From Rhodospirillales bacterium (GTDB taxonomy: Bacteria; Pseudomonadota; Alphaproteobacteria; Rhodospirillales; Magnetovibrionaceae), in the NCBI GenBank assembly GCA_024653965.1, contig JANLGW010000074.1, positions 22,748 through 86,747 on the forward strand: a DNA stretch of 64,000 bases, read 5' to 3'. The notes beneath the pieces are model-generated. The model ran no database searches and had not been told where the DNA came from. It was given only the letters and a program-made list of their open reading frames with translations. Below are positions 34,387 to 42,072 of the stretch, piece after piece (position 1 is the first letter of the stretch; every line of letters starts with the position of its first letter). The translations under genes and the position numbers were made by a program.

Positions 34387-36398
34387 TGCGCCGCTCCCGC
34401 AAACGTTTCGTTGTTCAACTTCTGGCTCAAATAACCCGGCACGGAAGTCAGGATGCGTTCTACTTCCTGGTCTGCCGCCACCTGCCAAGCCGCCAATGCG
34501 GGCAAAGCCAACTCGACTTGATCCGTTTTCGCCGCCCGCACCGCGTCATCCAATACTGCCAACAGGCTGGCATCGTGAGACCACTGCGCGCGCACCGTGA
34601 GTTCGCGCTCACCCACACTATCGGCGCTATTCACGCCACCAATCGCCAACAGACGTTGCAGCGGAGCATCCAGCGCTTGTTCCAAATGCACCGCCACTTC
34701 GGCCTGACGGTTCGCCCGTGCAGCCCGCGCCGCATCCAAACGCGCAACACGCGCCAGATCGGCCAAGTGCTCGGCCACCACCGCCGCCGCCGCGCATTCG
34801 CCGGTAGAGGTTGCGGGCGGAACGAACGCCACATCGGAACCGACGTCGAAGATCAACTCGCCTGAGTCTTGGTCCAATCCTTCCAAGCTCGGCTGAACAA
34901 TCTTGGCAATCGCCTCGTCGCCTAAACGCTCGGCCCAGGTCCGCACGCTTTCACCTTTAAGGCGCTCTTCCTTCAACGCTTTGAGCAACAGACGCAGCGC
35001 GTCCTTCACCCGGTGCGCCGGAATAACGGGGCCTAAAATGCCGTGCGCATCGGGGCTGCCGCCCAGGTGCAATTGATAATGCGGCACCGGATTGCCATCG
35101 ATTTTCTTGGCCAAGCCATGAAACCCGATATCGGCAATGTGGTGATGGCCGCACGAATTGTGGCAACCGGAAACACGCAGCGTGACCTCTGGCAAACCCG
35201 CGAACTCACCACTCGCCGCCAGCAGACTTCCCGCCAGCGCATGACTGTCGGTAATGCCGATCGAGCACGTCGAAGACCCAGGGCATGACACCAGCTTGGC
35301 CAGCGCATGTACCCGCCCGCTGGCGTCTAACCCTAATTCACGCACGCCGTTCACAAAATCCTCGACCGCCCGTTCGGGAAGGTTCTGCGCGATGATGTTT
35401 TGCGTGCGCGTCAGGCGAATCTCGCTGGCCCCGGCCTGCTCGGCCAAGTTCGCCAAACCTTCAAACTGCGCCGAAGAAAGCCAGCCCAACGGAATCTCGA
35501 TCTCGATGGACTTGCGTCCTTCTGCTTTATAAGCGGACCAATCCAATGCCTTCCATGCGGGACCATCCAATCCTTCCAGGGCGTTGAATGCTTCATGCAC
35601 GCGGGCGACAAAATTGGCGGCGCCCAAGCGTTTGATTAAAAACTTAATGCGCGCACGGTTTTTGTTGGTGCGGCTTGATTGCTCTTGATGCAGGCGCGCA
35701 ATCGCCTCCTGTACACGAGGTAAGTCGTGCCCAGCCACAAAATCAAACACCTCGATGGCATGCGCGGGCGCAATGCCCAAGCCCCCACCGGCCAGCACGC
35801 GAAAGCCTTTTTCGCCATTTTTCTCGACCGCGATGAACGCCAAATCATCGATCCCGCCCAGGCCGCAATCCTTGGCGCAACCCGAAACCGACGTTTTAAA
35901 CTTGCGCGGCATGTGTTGGGTCAGCGGATGGCGCAGCCATGCTTCAGTCAACTGCCCGGCGACGGTGGCCGCATCGGTCAACTGCTCGCCGCACACGCCC
36001 GCATGGGGGCACGCGACGATGGCGCGGAACGTGGCTCCCGATGCTTCGCGCGTCGTCACGCCACCCTCGTGCAAATCGGACAACAAACCAACTAGGTTCG
36101 TTTGGGGCACAAAATAAAACTGCACGCCCTGGCGCGTGGTGACATGAATATCGCCGCCCGCATTGTTGGCATTGGCCGTGGCGATGGCGCGGGCCTGATC
36201 GAACGTCAGCCGTCCGCCGGGCACCTTGGCGCGGATCATGTGCTGACCCGGTTGACGCTGTTCGTAAATGCCAAAGCGCAGACGGAAAGTTTTCCACCGA
36301 TCCGCAAACCAACGCCCGCTGACATAATCGTCCAATCCGGCGCTAAACTCACGCAGATCGCCGTCGGTGCTAAAAACAGTGTTGATCGAATTCGTCAT
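34383..36398 (-). CDS. cysI: Siroheme nitrite/sulfite reductase (sulfite reductase, assimilatory)
   Basis: Six-electron reduction of sulfite to sulfide using siroheme and a 4Fe-4S cluster. The protein (671 aa) has two NIR/SIR ferredoxin-like halves. The C-terminal half has the siroheme/cluster motifs CPGSSTC (372-378) and CHNSC (412-416). The N-terminal half has a second complete pair, CPHAGVC (130-136) and CAKDC (174-178). Residues about 505-671 are an Ala-rich helical extension not needed for the core fold. First gene of the cys operon; AAGGAA precedes its ATG. Sulfite rather than nitrite is inferred from cysH and cysC next to it. Confidence 0.9.
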   Translation of the reverse strand: MTNSINTVFSTDGDLREFSAGLDDYVSGRWFADRWKTFRLRFGIYEQRQPGQHMIRAKVPGGRLTFDQARAIATANANNAGGDIHVTTRQGVQFYFVPQTNLVGLLSDLHEGGVTTREASGATFRAIVACPHAGVCGEQLTDAATVAGQLTEAWLRHPLTQHMPRKFKTSVSGCAKDCGLGGIDDLAFIAVEKNGEKGFRVLAGGGLGIAPAHAIEVFDFVAGHDLPRVQEAIARLHQEQSSRTNKNRARIKFLIKRLGAANFVARVHEAFNALEGLDGPAWKALDWSAYKAEGRKSIEIEIPLGWLSSAQFEGLANLAEQAGASEIRLTRTQNIIAQNLPERAVEDFVNGVRELGLDASGRVHALAKLVSCPGSSTCSIGITDSHALAGSLLAASGEFAGLPEVTLRVSGCHNSCGHHHIADIGFHGLAKKIDGNPVPHYQLHLGGSPDAHGILGPVIPAHRVKDALRLLLKALKEERLKGESVRTWAERLGDEAIAKIVQPSLEGLDQDSGELIFDVGSDVAFVPPATSTGECAAAAVVAEHLADLARVARLDAARAARANRQAEVAVHLEQALDAPLQRLLAIGGVNSADSVGERELTVRAQWSHDASLLAVLDDAVRAAKTDQVELALPALAAWQVAADQEVERILTSVPGYLSQKLNNETFAGAAQ

Positions 36399-36417
36399 CT
36401 TGCGTTCCTTAGCTCAT

Positions 36418-36454
36418 GGCGCATGTGCGCCTTGCATGGGCTGCTTTTGCAGCC
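36418..36454 (-). other. Twin hairpins before cysI
   Basis: Two perfect hairpins: 36439-36454 (GGCTGC-N4-GCAGCC) and 36418-36431 (GGCGCA-N2-TGCGCC), the latter just upstream of the cysI ribosome-binding site. The GGCGCA arm, in mRNA sense, can alternatively pair with a TGCGCC inside codons 11-13 of the upstream leader ORF (36531-36536). There is no T run, so the switch, if real, is not a simple terminator. Confidence 0.55.
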
Positions 36455-36495
36455 GGATCGATTGGATAAAAATGGGGAAACTTAGGGAGTAGCGC

Positions 36496-36567
36496 CTAAC
36501 GGCAACAACACATCCGGACAGATAAAAAACGGCGCATTCGCGATTTTAAAGTGTGTTCGGTACGCAT
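36496..36567 (-). CDS. Poly-cysteine leader peptide of the cys operon
   Basis: A 23-codon ORF between the riboswitch and cysI. It starts MRTEHTLKS, is Arg-rich, and ends with three consecutive Cys codons (TGT TGT TGC, 36510-36502), then Arg and stop. A GGAGG is 8 nt before the ATG. Cysteine is rare in proteins, so a triple run directly ahead of cysteine-biosynthesis genes is typical of a ribosome-mediated attenuator that senses charged tRNA-Cys. Comparable poly-Cys leader ORFs are known in mycobacteria. The peptide itself is unlikely to matter. Confidence 0.8.
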   Translation of the reverse strand: MRTEHTLKSRMRRFLSVRMCCCR

Positions 36568-36596
36568 GGTCTCCGCCTCCGGTCTCAATACTGGAC

Positions 36597-36614
36597 CCGC
36601 GGAACGCTCCGCGG
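36597..36614 (-). other. Hairpin directly after the SAM-II aptamer
   Basis: CCGCGGA and TCCGCGG flank a 4-nt loop. The self-complementary hexamer CCGCGG recurs in the 5' strand of aptamer stem P1 (36665-36670), so the three copies can pair in alternative ways, a possible expression platform. Confidence 0.6.
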
Positions 36615-36672
36615 CGCTTTAGCCTCGATTTGTTAACGCGGTCGCAAGCTGCCCCCTCAAATCACCGCGGGT
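36615..36672 (-). ncRNA. SAM-II riboswitch (metA-type leader)
   Basis: The minus strand carries the full SAM-II signature in order: P1 strand CCGCGGT, GATTTG (36663-36658), GCTTGC (36649-36644), the other P1 strand ACCGCG, CGTTAA (36638-36633), CAAATC (36632-36627), which pairs with GATTTG, and CTAAAG (36622-36617). SAM-II represses methionine/sulfur genes in alphaproteobacteria when S-adenosylmethionine is abundant. Here it heads the sulfate-assimilation operon rather than metA/metX. The leader (36399-36807) has no other gene; upstream is AT-rich promoter-like DNA. Confidence 0.9.
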
Positions 36673-36807
36673 CTTTCATGCCAACAGACATGACCGAACC
36701 ATTCCTTGACGCCAATAAAACACAAATTATGTGTTGGTGTCAAATCTAATTTCATATTTTTTTGTATAATTATTTTAATATACACTAATATTGATGTATA
36801 TAAGGCA

Positions 36808-37125
36808 TCAATCCAAGCCGTGAACCTTTAATTTATCGACAATAGGCCCCATGGCGCGAAATCGCAGATACGCGCCGCAAATAATCATCATGACCCCCAC
36901 CGATAACCAAAACATCGGGGGGACGGCCATTTCGATGGCGCTGATGAAATACCCTTTGGGTGGGCTGAGGATATAAAAAAACAACACGTAAGCAGAAGAA
37001 AACAGCACCACCGTCATGCCCAGACGCAGCAACAACAGCGTCAACTGCCACGTTCCGGGCTGGCTAAACTTCAATTCGCGTTCAACGCGATTCCAAAATT
37101 CACGATCATCGGATGGAATAGGCAT
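36808..37125 (-). CDS. Hypothetical two-helix membrane protein
   Basis: A 105-aa protein with a hydrophilic N-terminus (about 1-25), two hydrophobic segments (about 27-52 and 65-88), and a short charged tail. No family recognised. It lies upstream of the cys operon leader on the same strand, but the riboswitch and an AT-rich region separate them, so co-expression is not implied. Confidence 0.7.
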   Translation of the reverse strand: MPIPSDDREFWNRVERELKFSQPGTWQLTLLLLRLGMTVVLFSSAYVLFFYILSPPKGYFISAIEMAVPPMFWLSVGVMMIICGAYLRFRAMGPIVDKLKVHGLD

Positions 37126-37194
37126 AACAAAACCCCTTCCCTATTGCCGCCCCTCGGCAAATCATGATCGGGGAAATCTATATATTTTGCAAAT

Positions 37195-37719
37195 CTAACG
37201 ATTCAAATGACCGACAATAAAGTCAGCGATGCCTTGGGCGCGGGGTAAATCCAACACCTCAACGTGCAGTCCGTCCAAGCCCTCTATGGCTGATGCATCA
37301 TCCGTCGCAACCGCCAAAACGCTGTCGTCGTGCCGCGCCATCAACGGATGGCCCAGCGACGGGCGGTGCACCTCAATCTTAGGATATGGATGCGCTTTAA
37401 ATCCTTCGACCAAAATAACATCCACCGGCCCCATTCGGTTCAGCAATTCTTCCAAGTCGGGTTCCGGCGCGCCGTTCAGCTCGTGCAGCAGCGCCCAGCG
37501 CCGGTTTGACGCCAGCAGCACCTCGCAAGCACCCGCTTCGCGGTGGCGATAGCTGTCTTTTCCCGGATGATCCATATCAAAATCGTGATGGGTGTGCTTG
37601 ACGGTGGAAACTGACAGCCCGCGCGCCCTAAGCTCGGGAATCAATTTGATCAGCAATGTCGTTTTGCCGCTGCCGCTGCGCCCGACGATGCCCATCACAT
37701 GTGTCCGATCAATCGCCAT
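37195..37719 (-). CDS. mobB: Molybdopterin-guanine dinucleotide biosynthesis adaptor MobB
   Basis: GTP-binding adaptor (174 aa) assisting molybdenum cofactor dinucleotide synthesis. It has P-loop GRSGSGKTT (about 11-19), TVKHTHHDFDMDHPGKDSYRH-type motif with HHDFD, and ILVEGFKAHPYPKIE. The ATG at 37719 is chosen by homology; the frame extends further. It overlaps mobA by 11 bp, indicating translational coupling and a joint role serving molybdoenzymes not found in the window. Confidence 0.94.
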   Translation of the reverse strand: MAIDRTHVMGIVGRSGSGKTTLLIKLIPELRARGLSVSTVKHTHHDFDMDHPGKDSYRHREAGACEVLLASNRRWALLHELNGAPEPDLEELLNRMGPVDVILVEGFKAHPYPKIEVHRPSLGHPLMARHDDSVLAVATDDASAIEGLDGLHVEVLDLPRAQGIADFIVGHLNR

Positions 37720-38356
37720 GAAATCCCTCGATAAACTGCTCCGCCCGAGCCAAATCTTCAGGCGTATTGATGTTGAAAAACGGATCAACGGGTGCGGCAG
37801 TAAAATCCACTTCGGCGAGCGGATAACGTTCGACCCAAGTCATAACTTTACGCAAGCCTTCTTCGGCTACAGCGACCCGCAGATCGTCCATCAGATCCAT
37901 CGACCACAAGGCAAATACCGGATGCGCCCGGCCACTGCTGCTGGCGATGGCGATGGATGCTCCCTGTTGGTGAGCCGCCGCCGAAAGTCGATCCACCAGA
38001 TCGCCCGGCAAAAAGGGCGCGTCGGTAGCGAAGGTGGCGACCCAGCATGCGCCGCGCATATGGCTGCGCGCCCACGCCATGCCCGTCAAAACCCCGGCCA
38101 ACGGCCCCAACGCGCCGGGTGCGATATCGGCAACAATCTCAGGCATTGGCTCAAGTCTTACGTCGGCAAACCGCGATCCGTCGCCACTGGCGTTCAAGAT
38201 CAAGGCGCCCACTTGGGGCCGGACGCGCTCAACCACGCGCTCCAACAAGGTGCGCCCCGCCAGCACGTTCAGGCATTTATCGCCGCCGCCGAAGCGCCGC
38301 GAAAGCCCGCCCGCCAGCAACACACCGATAATATCGCTATGGTTCAATTTATTCAT
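37709..38356 (-). CDS. mobA: Molybdenum cofactor guanylyltransferase MobA
   Basis: Transfers GMP to molybdopterin to form the MGD cofactor. The protein (215 aa) begins with the nucleotidyltransferase signature GVLLAGGLSRRFGGGDK and contains FATDAPFLPGDLVDRL and NINTPEDLARAE, all family hallmarks. The ATG at 38356 fits family length; the open frame starts at 38407. Co-transcribed with mobB. Confidence 0.95.
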   Translation of the reverse strand: MNKLNHSDIIGVLLAGGLSRRFGGGDKCLNVLAGRTLLERVVERVRPQVGALILNASGDGSRFADVRLEPMPEIVADIAPGALGPLAGVLTGMAWARSHMRGACWVATFATDAPFLPGDLVDRLSAAAHQQGASIAIASSSGRAHPVFALWSMDLMDDLRVAVAEEGLRKVMTWVERYPLAEVDFTAAPVDPFFNINTPEDLARAEQFIEGFHGD

Positions 38357-38472
38357 GGGCAGACTATGACTTCCCCTTCCCCGGCAAACAAGGGGGATCG
38401 ATCGCAATGCATTGAACGCAATTTGAATTCAGACCATAATCATTCCAAACAACAATGACGGGAGAAACGCAA

Positions 38473-39309
38473 ATGATGAAGAAACTTGCTATCGGTCTTG
38501 GCCTGATCGTCGTGGTGCTCGCCATCGGCATCTATTACCTGGCGCAAAACGCCGGTAGATTTGTCGAAGCCGTGATCGAAGAGCAAGGCTCGCGTGTCAC
38601 CCAAGTGAATGTTGCGCTGGACGGCGTAGACATCAGCCTTGCGGATCTAAAAGCAGGCCTGCGCGGGCTCACCATCGCCAACCCTTCAGGCTTCAAGACA
38701 CCACGCGCGGTAAACTTGGGCGAAATCAGCGTAAAGCTGGGCGAAGACTGGAGCCCCAGCCTCATCGTCGTCGATGAAGTCATGGTGCGCAATCCGGAAG
38801 TCACCTATGAAATCGGCGCGGACGGCTCCAACATTGCCGCCATCCAGAAAAATGTCGAAGACTTTATGCGTGTCGTGAGTGGCGGTAAATCAAGCGAGCC
38901 TGCCCCTGCAGACGACGGCTCTGCCCCGAAAATCGTGATCAACGATCTTTACATCAAAGGCGGCAAGGTCAACGTATCGTCGACCCTGTTGCAGGGCAAA
39001 GTCCTGCCTACGCCGCTACCGGAAATTCACTTATCCGACATCGGCAAAAAATCGGGGGGCGCGAGCCCTGCTGAAGTTGTCGATCAAGTGATCAGCGCAA
39101 TCACCAAATCAGCAGGCAGCGCAGCCGGTTCGCTGGATCTATCGCAACTGGGCCTAGCCGATATTTCCGGCACCGCCGCCGAAATGGGCAAAGCGGCCAA
39201 GGATGCCGCCGAAAAAGCCGCCCAAGACGCTCTGCAGGGTGTTGGCGGCGCTACCGGTGGCGCGGTCGAAGGTGCTGCCGGAGCGGTCAAAGGCCTGTTT
39301 GGCAAATAA
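38473..39309 (+). CDS. AsmA-like membrane-anchored protein
   Basis: A 278-aa protein with an N-terminal transmembrane anchor (about 4-22) and a large periplasmic part. Motifs such as LADLKAGLRGLTIANPSGF resemble AsmA-family N-terminal repeats that contribute to envelope lipid homeostasis. The C-terminal third is Ala/Gly-rich with KAAKDAAEKAAQDA repeats forming a probable helix. The ATG at 38473 has GGGAGAAA upstream. Divergent from mobA. Specific role unknown. Confidence 0.75.
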   Translation: MMKKLAIGLGLIVVVLAIGIYYLAQNAGRFVEAVIEEQGSRVTQVNVALDGVDISLADLKAGLRGLTIANPSGFKTPRAVNLGEISVKLGEDWSPSLIVVDEVMVRNPEVTYEIGADGSNIAAIQKNVEDFMRVVSGGKSSEPAPADDGSAPKIVINDLYIKGGKVNVSSTLLQGKVLPTPLPEIHLSDIGKKSGGASPAEVVDQVISAITKSAGSAAGSLDLSQLGLADISGTAAEMGKAAKDAAEKAAQDALQGVGGATGGAVEGAAGAVKGLFGK

Positions 39310-39328
39310 CGTCTTCTACTCATCATGG

Positions 39329-39366
39329 AAAAAGCCCGGTGTATTTTTATAACCGGGCCTTTTTTG
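39329..39366. terminator. Bidirectional terminator
   Basis: GCCCGGT pairs with ACCGGGC; T runs follow on the plus strand and an A run precedes. It ends the AsmA-like gene. Confidence 0.85.
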
Positions 39367-39466
39367 TTTCGCCCTAGGACTGTAAGATGGGGCCTGTAAG
39401 ATAATGCAAATACAATATGCTGAGCCGTTCAAACTTGACGATGTAATCAGCACCTGAAAGGCCACC

Positions 39467-40576
39467 ATGATCCGGGATGCGGTCCTTGACGACGTACCCG
39501 CTTTAGTCGAACTTGAAACCCGTTGTTTCGAGACCGACCGCTTGTCCGCCCGCAGCTTTCGCCGCTTTCTCAGCAAAGGCAAAGCGATGCTGCTTACCGA
39601 CGAAGACGAAAACGGTCGCCTCACCGGCTACACTTTGGTGCTGTTCCACCCCAACACATCGCTGGCGCGGCTTTATTCGTTGGCGGTCGAACCCGACCTG
39701 CGCGGACGCGGCATCGCGCGCAACCTGATGATGCAATGCGAGCTGCGCGCCGTGGAACATGGCGCCACGCGCATGCGCCTGGAAGTTCACCAAAATAACG
39801 TCGCCGCCCAAACCCTGTATCAGCAATTGGGATACCGGGCCTTCGCCGTGCACCCCGATTATTACGAAGATCACGCCAGCGCGGTGCGCATGGAAAAACA
39901 CATGGCCCCGCATCTGGCGAACAACTTGAACCGGGTGTCGTATTATGCGCAAACGCTGAACTTCACCTGCGGCCCGGCATGCCTGATCATGGCGATGCGC
40001 ACCCAAGCGCCGAACTTCCCCGTCAATCGCCAGTTGGAACTGCAGATGTGGCGCGAAGCCACCACCATCTTCATGACCGCCGGACACGGCGGCTGCGGCG
40101 CGATGGGCTTGGCGCTGGCGGCATGGCGACGCGGCTTCGGCGTCGACGTGGCGCTCAGCGATGAAACCGAAATGTTCGTTTCTTCCGTGCGCAGCGAGGA
40201 CAAAAAAGATGTGATCCGCATGGTCGAGGAAGGGTTCCTCAATGAAGCCGCCAAGACCGCCATCCCGATGCGCAACACCCCGCTCAGCACCGATGAACTG
40301 TGCGGGCACTTGGATCGCGGCAACATCCCCATCGTTTTGATCAGCGCCTGGCGGCTGTCGGGGGACAAAGAACCGCACTGGGTGGTGCTCACGGCGCACG
40401 ATGACCATTTTATCTATATCAACGACCCCTTCCCCGAACCCGAAAAAAACCGTTTCGATACGGACTGCATCGGCATTCCCATCACACCGGAAGAATTGAC
40501 CCGCATGATGCGCTTTGGCAGCCGCAAACATTTTGCCTCGGTTGTCATTCATCCTTTGCGAGAGGGTGCCCCTTAA
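39467..40576 (+). CDS. GNAT acetyltransferase fused to C39-like peptidase
   Basis: Two-domain protein (369 aa). Residues about 1-148 form a RimI-like GNAT domain with acetyl-CoA motif LRGRGIARNL. Residues about 155-365 form a C39-like papain-fold peptidase: FTCGPACLIMAM carries the catalytic Cys and HWVVLTAHDDHFIYINDP the His. The stop is immediately followed by the ATG of an ATP-grasp ligase gene, so the two are one operon. The domain set (acetylation, peptide cleavage, peptide ligation) suggests modification of a protein or peptide; the target is unknown. Confidence 0.9.
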   Translation: MIRDAVLDDVPALVELETRCFETDRLSARSFRRFLSKGKAMLLTDEDENGRLTGYTLVLFHPNTSLARLYSLAVEPDLRGRGIARNLMMQCELRAVEHGATRMRLEVHQNNVAAQTLYQQLGYRAFAVHPDYYEDHASAVRMEKHMAPHLANNLNRVSYYAQTLNFTCGPACLIMAMRTQAPNFPVNRQLELQMWREATTIFMTAGHGGCGAMGLALAAWRRGFGVDVALSDETEMFVSSVRSEDKKDVIRMVEEGFLNEAAKTAIPMRNTPLSTDELCGHLDRGNIPIVLISAWRLSGDKEPHWVVLTAHDDHFIYINDPFPEPEKNRFDTDCIGIPITPEELTRMMRFGSRKHFASVVIHPLREGAP

Positions 40577-42061
40577 ATGCCCCGTTACGCCATCATCGTT
40601 GACCGCTTGAGCGATTGGAAAGGCCCGACCGAGGGCCTCAATCTGATCGGCGCCAATGCCTTTTTGACCAACAATACGAAGGATAAACACCGCCCTGCCC
40701 GCGTCATCAATTTGTGTCGGCGCTACGAGTATCTGAGCGCCGGTTATTACTGCTCGTTGCTGGCCGAAGCCCGGGGCCAGACGCCCATGCCCACGGTGGC
40801 CGACGTGCTGAGCCTACAGCGCAAGAACCTCTATGACTTCGCCGTGCCGGAATTGAACGCCATCTTGAATCGCACCATCAAGCGCATAGTGGCCGAAGCG
40901 CCGACGGAAGCATTCTCACTGACGGTGTTTTTCGGCAAACCCGACAACGAGCATTTCAAGCGCTTGGCCGCAGAATGCTTCGACACCTTCCGCTACCCGA
41001 TTTTGCAGCTCGATATAGAGCCCGACGACAAACGATGGAAAATCATCGCCATTCGACCGCTGGGACTGCACCATGTCCCCGACGATCTTACATCCATGTT
41101 TTACGACGCCTTGCAGGCCTATACCCGCACGCGCAAGGAACTCAGCGGCGGTCGCCCGCCCGCATTCTACAATTTAGCCATTTTAATGGACCCGGAAGAA
41201 GCCCTGCCGCCTTCCTACATGCCGACGTTCAATAAATTCAAACGCATCGGTCAGGGCCTGCGCATGGATGTGGAGTTGATTACCAAAAAAGATTATCGCC
41301 GCCTGCCGGAATTCGACGCGCTGTTCATCCGCACCAATACCTCCATCGACCATTACACCTATCAATTCTCCCGCAAGGCCGAACAGGAAGGATTGGCGGT
41401 GATCGACGATCCAACCTCGATCCTGCGCTGCACCAACAAAGTCTATCTGCACGAGCTGTTGCAACGCCACGGCCTGCCCATGCCAAAAACGCGCGTCCTC
41501 AACCGGCTCGACTTCGGACCGGACATCGTGCCGCAGCTGGAAGAGGAATTAGGCTATCCCATCGTCTTAAAAATTCCCGATGGTTCGTTTTCACGCGGCA
41601 TGCACAAAGCGGAAAACCGCGAACAACTGTTGGAAGGCGGCGCGGACTTATTGAAACACTCGCGCCTGATCTTGGCCCAGGAATACGTCTACACCCCCTA
41701 CGACTGGCGCGTCGGCGTCCTAAACGGCGAACCGCTGTTCGTCTGCCAATACATGATGTCGCGCAATCACTGGCAGATCGTCAATCACAGCAAAGACGGC
41801 ACCTTCAAACAAGGTGCGTGGAAAACCTTCGCCGTCGAAGACGCCCCCGCCGAAGTGGTGGAGATCGGATGCAAGGCCGCCCGGCTGATCGGCGACGGCC
41901 TTTACGGGGTGGACCTAAAACAAACCGACAAGGGGCTAATGATCATCGAGGTCAACGACAACCCGTCCTTGGAAACCCAGGTCGAAGACAAGGTGCTCAA
42001 AGATGAACTGTACGAACGCATCTTGAAAGAATTTATCCGCCGTATCGACGCCAAGAAATAA
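40577..42061 (+). CDS. RimK-like ATP-grasp ligase
   Basis: ATP-grasp enzyme (494 aa). The N-terminal half (about 1-200) is a RimK-associated domain; the C-terminal half has ATP-grasp motifs including YPIVLKIPDGSFSRGMHK, AQEYVYTPYDWRVGVL and the metal-binding IEVNDNPSLE. The family ligates amino acids, often glutamate, to peptide or protein C-termini. It starts directly after the stop of the GNAT-C39 gene (0 bp gap). Substrate unknown. Confidence 0.9.
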   Translation: MPRYAIIVDRLSDWKGPTEGLNLIGANAFLTNNTKDKHRPARVINLCRRYEYLSAGYYCSLLAEARGQTPMPTVADVLSLQRKNLYDFAVPELNAILNRTIKRIVAEAPTEAFSLTVFFGKPDNEHFKRLAAECFDTFRYPILQLDIEPDDKRWKIIAIRPLGLHHVPDDLTSMFYDALQAYTRTRKELSGGRPPAFYNLAILMDPEEALPPSYMPTFNKFKRIGQGLRMDVELITKKDYRRLPEFDALFIRTNTSIDHYTYQFSRKAEQEGLAVIDDPTSILRCTNKVYLHELLQRHGLPMPKTRVLNRLDFGPDIVPQLEEELGYPIVLKIPDGSFSRGMHKAENREQLLEGGADLLKHSRLILAQEYVYTPYDWRVGVLNGEPLFVCQYMMSRNHWQIVNHSKDGTFKQGAWKTFAVEDAPAEVVEIGCKAARLIGDGLYGVDLKQTDKGLMIIEVNDNPSLETQVEDKVLKDELYERILKEFIRRIDAKK

Positions 42062-42072
42062 TCGGGTACCGC

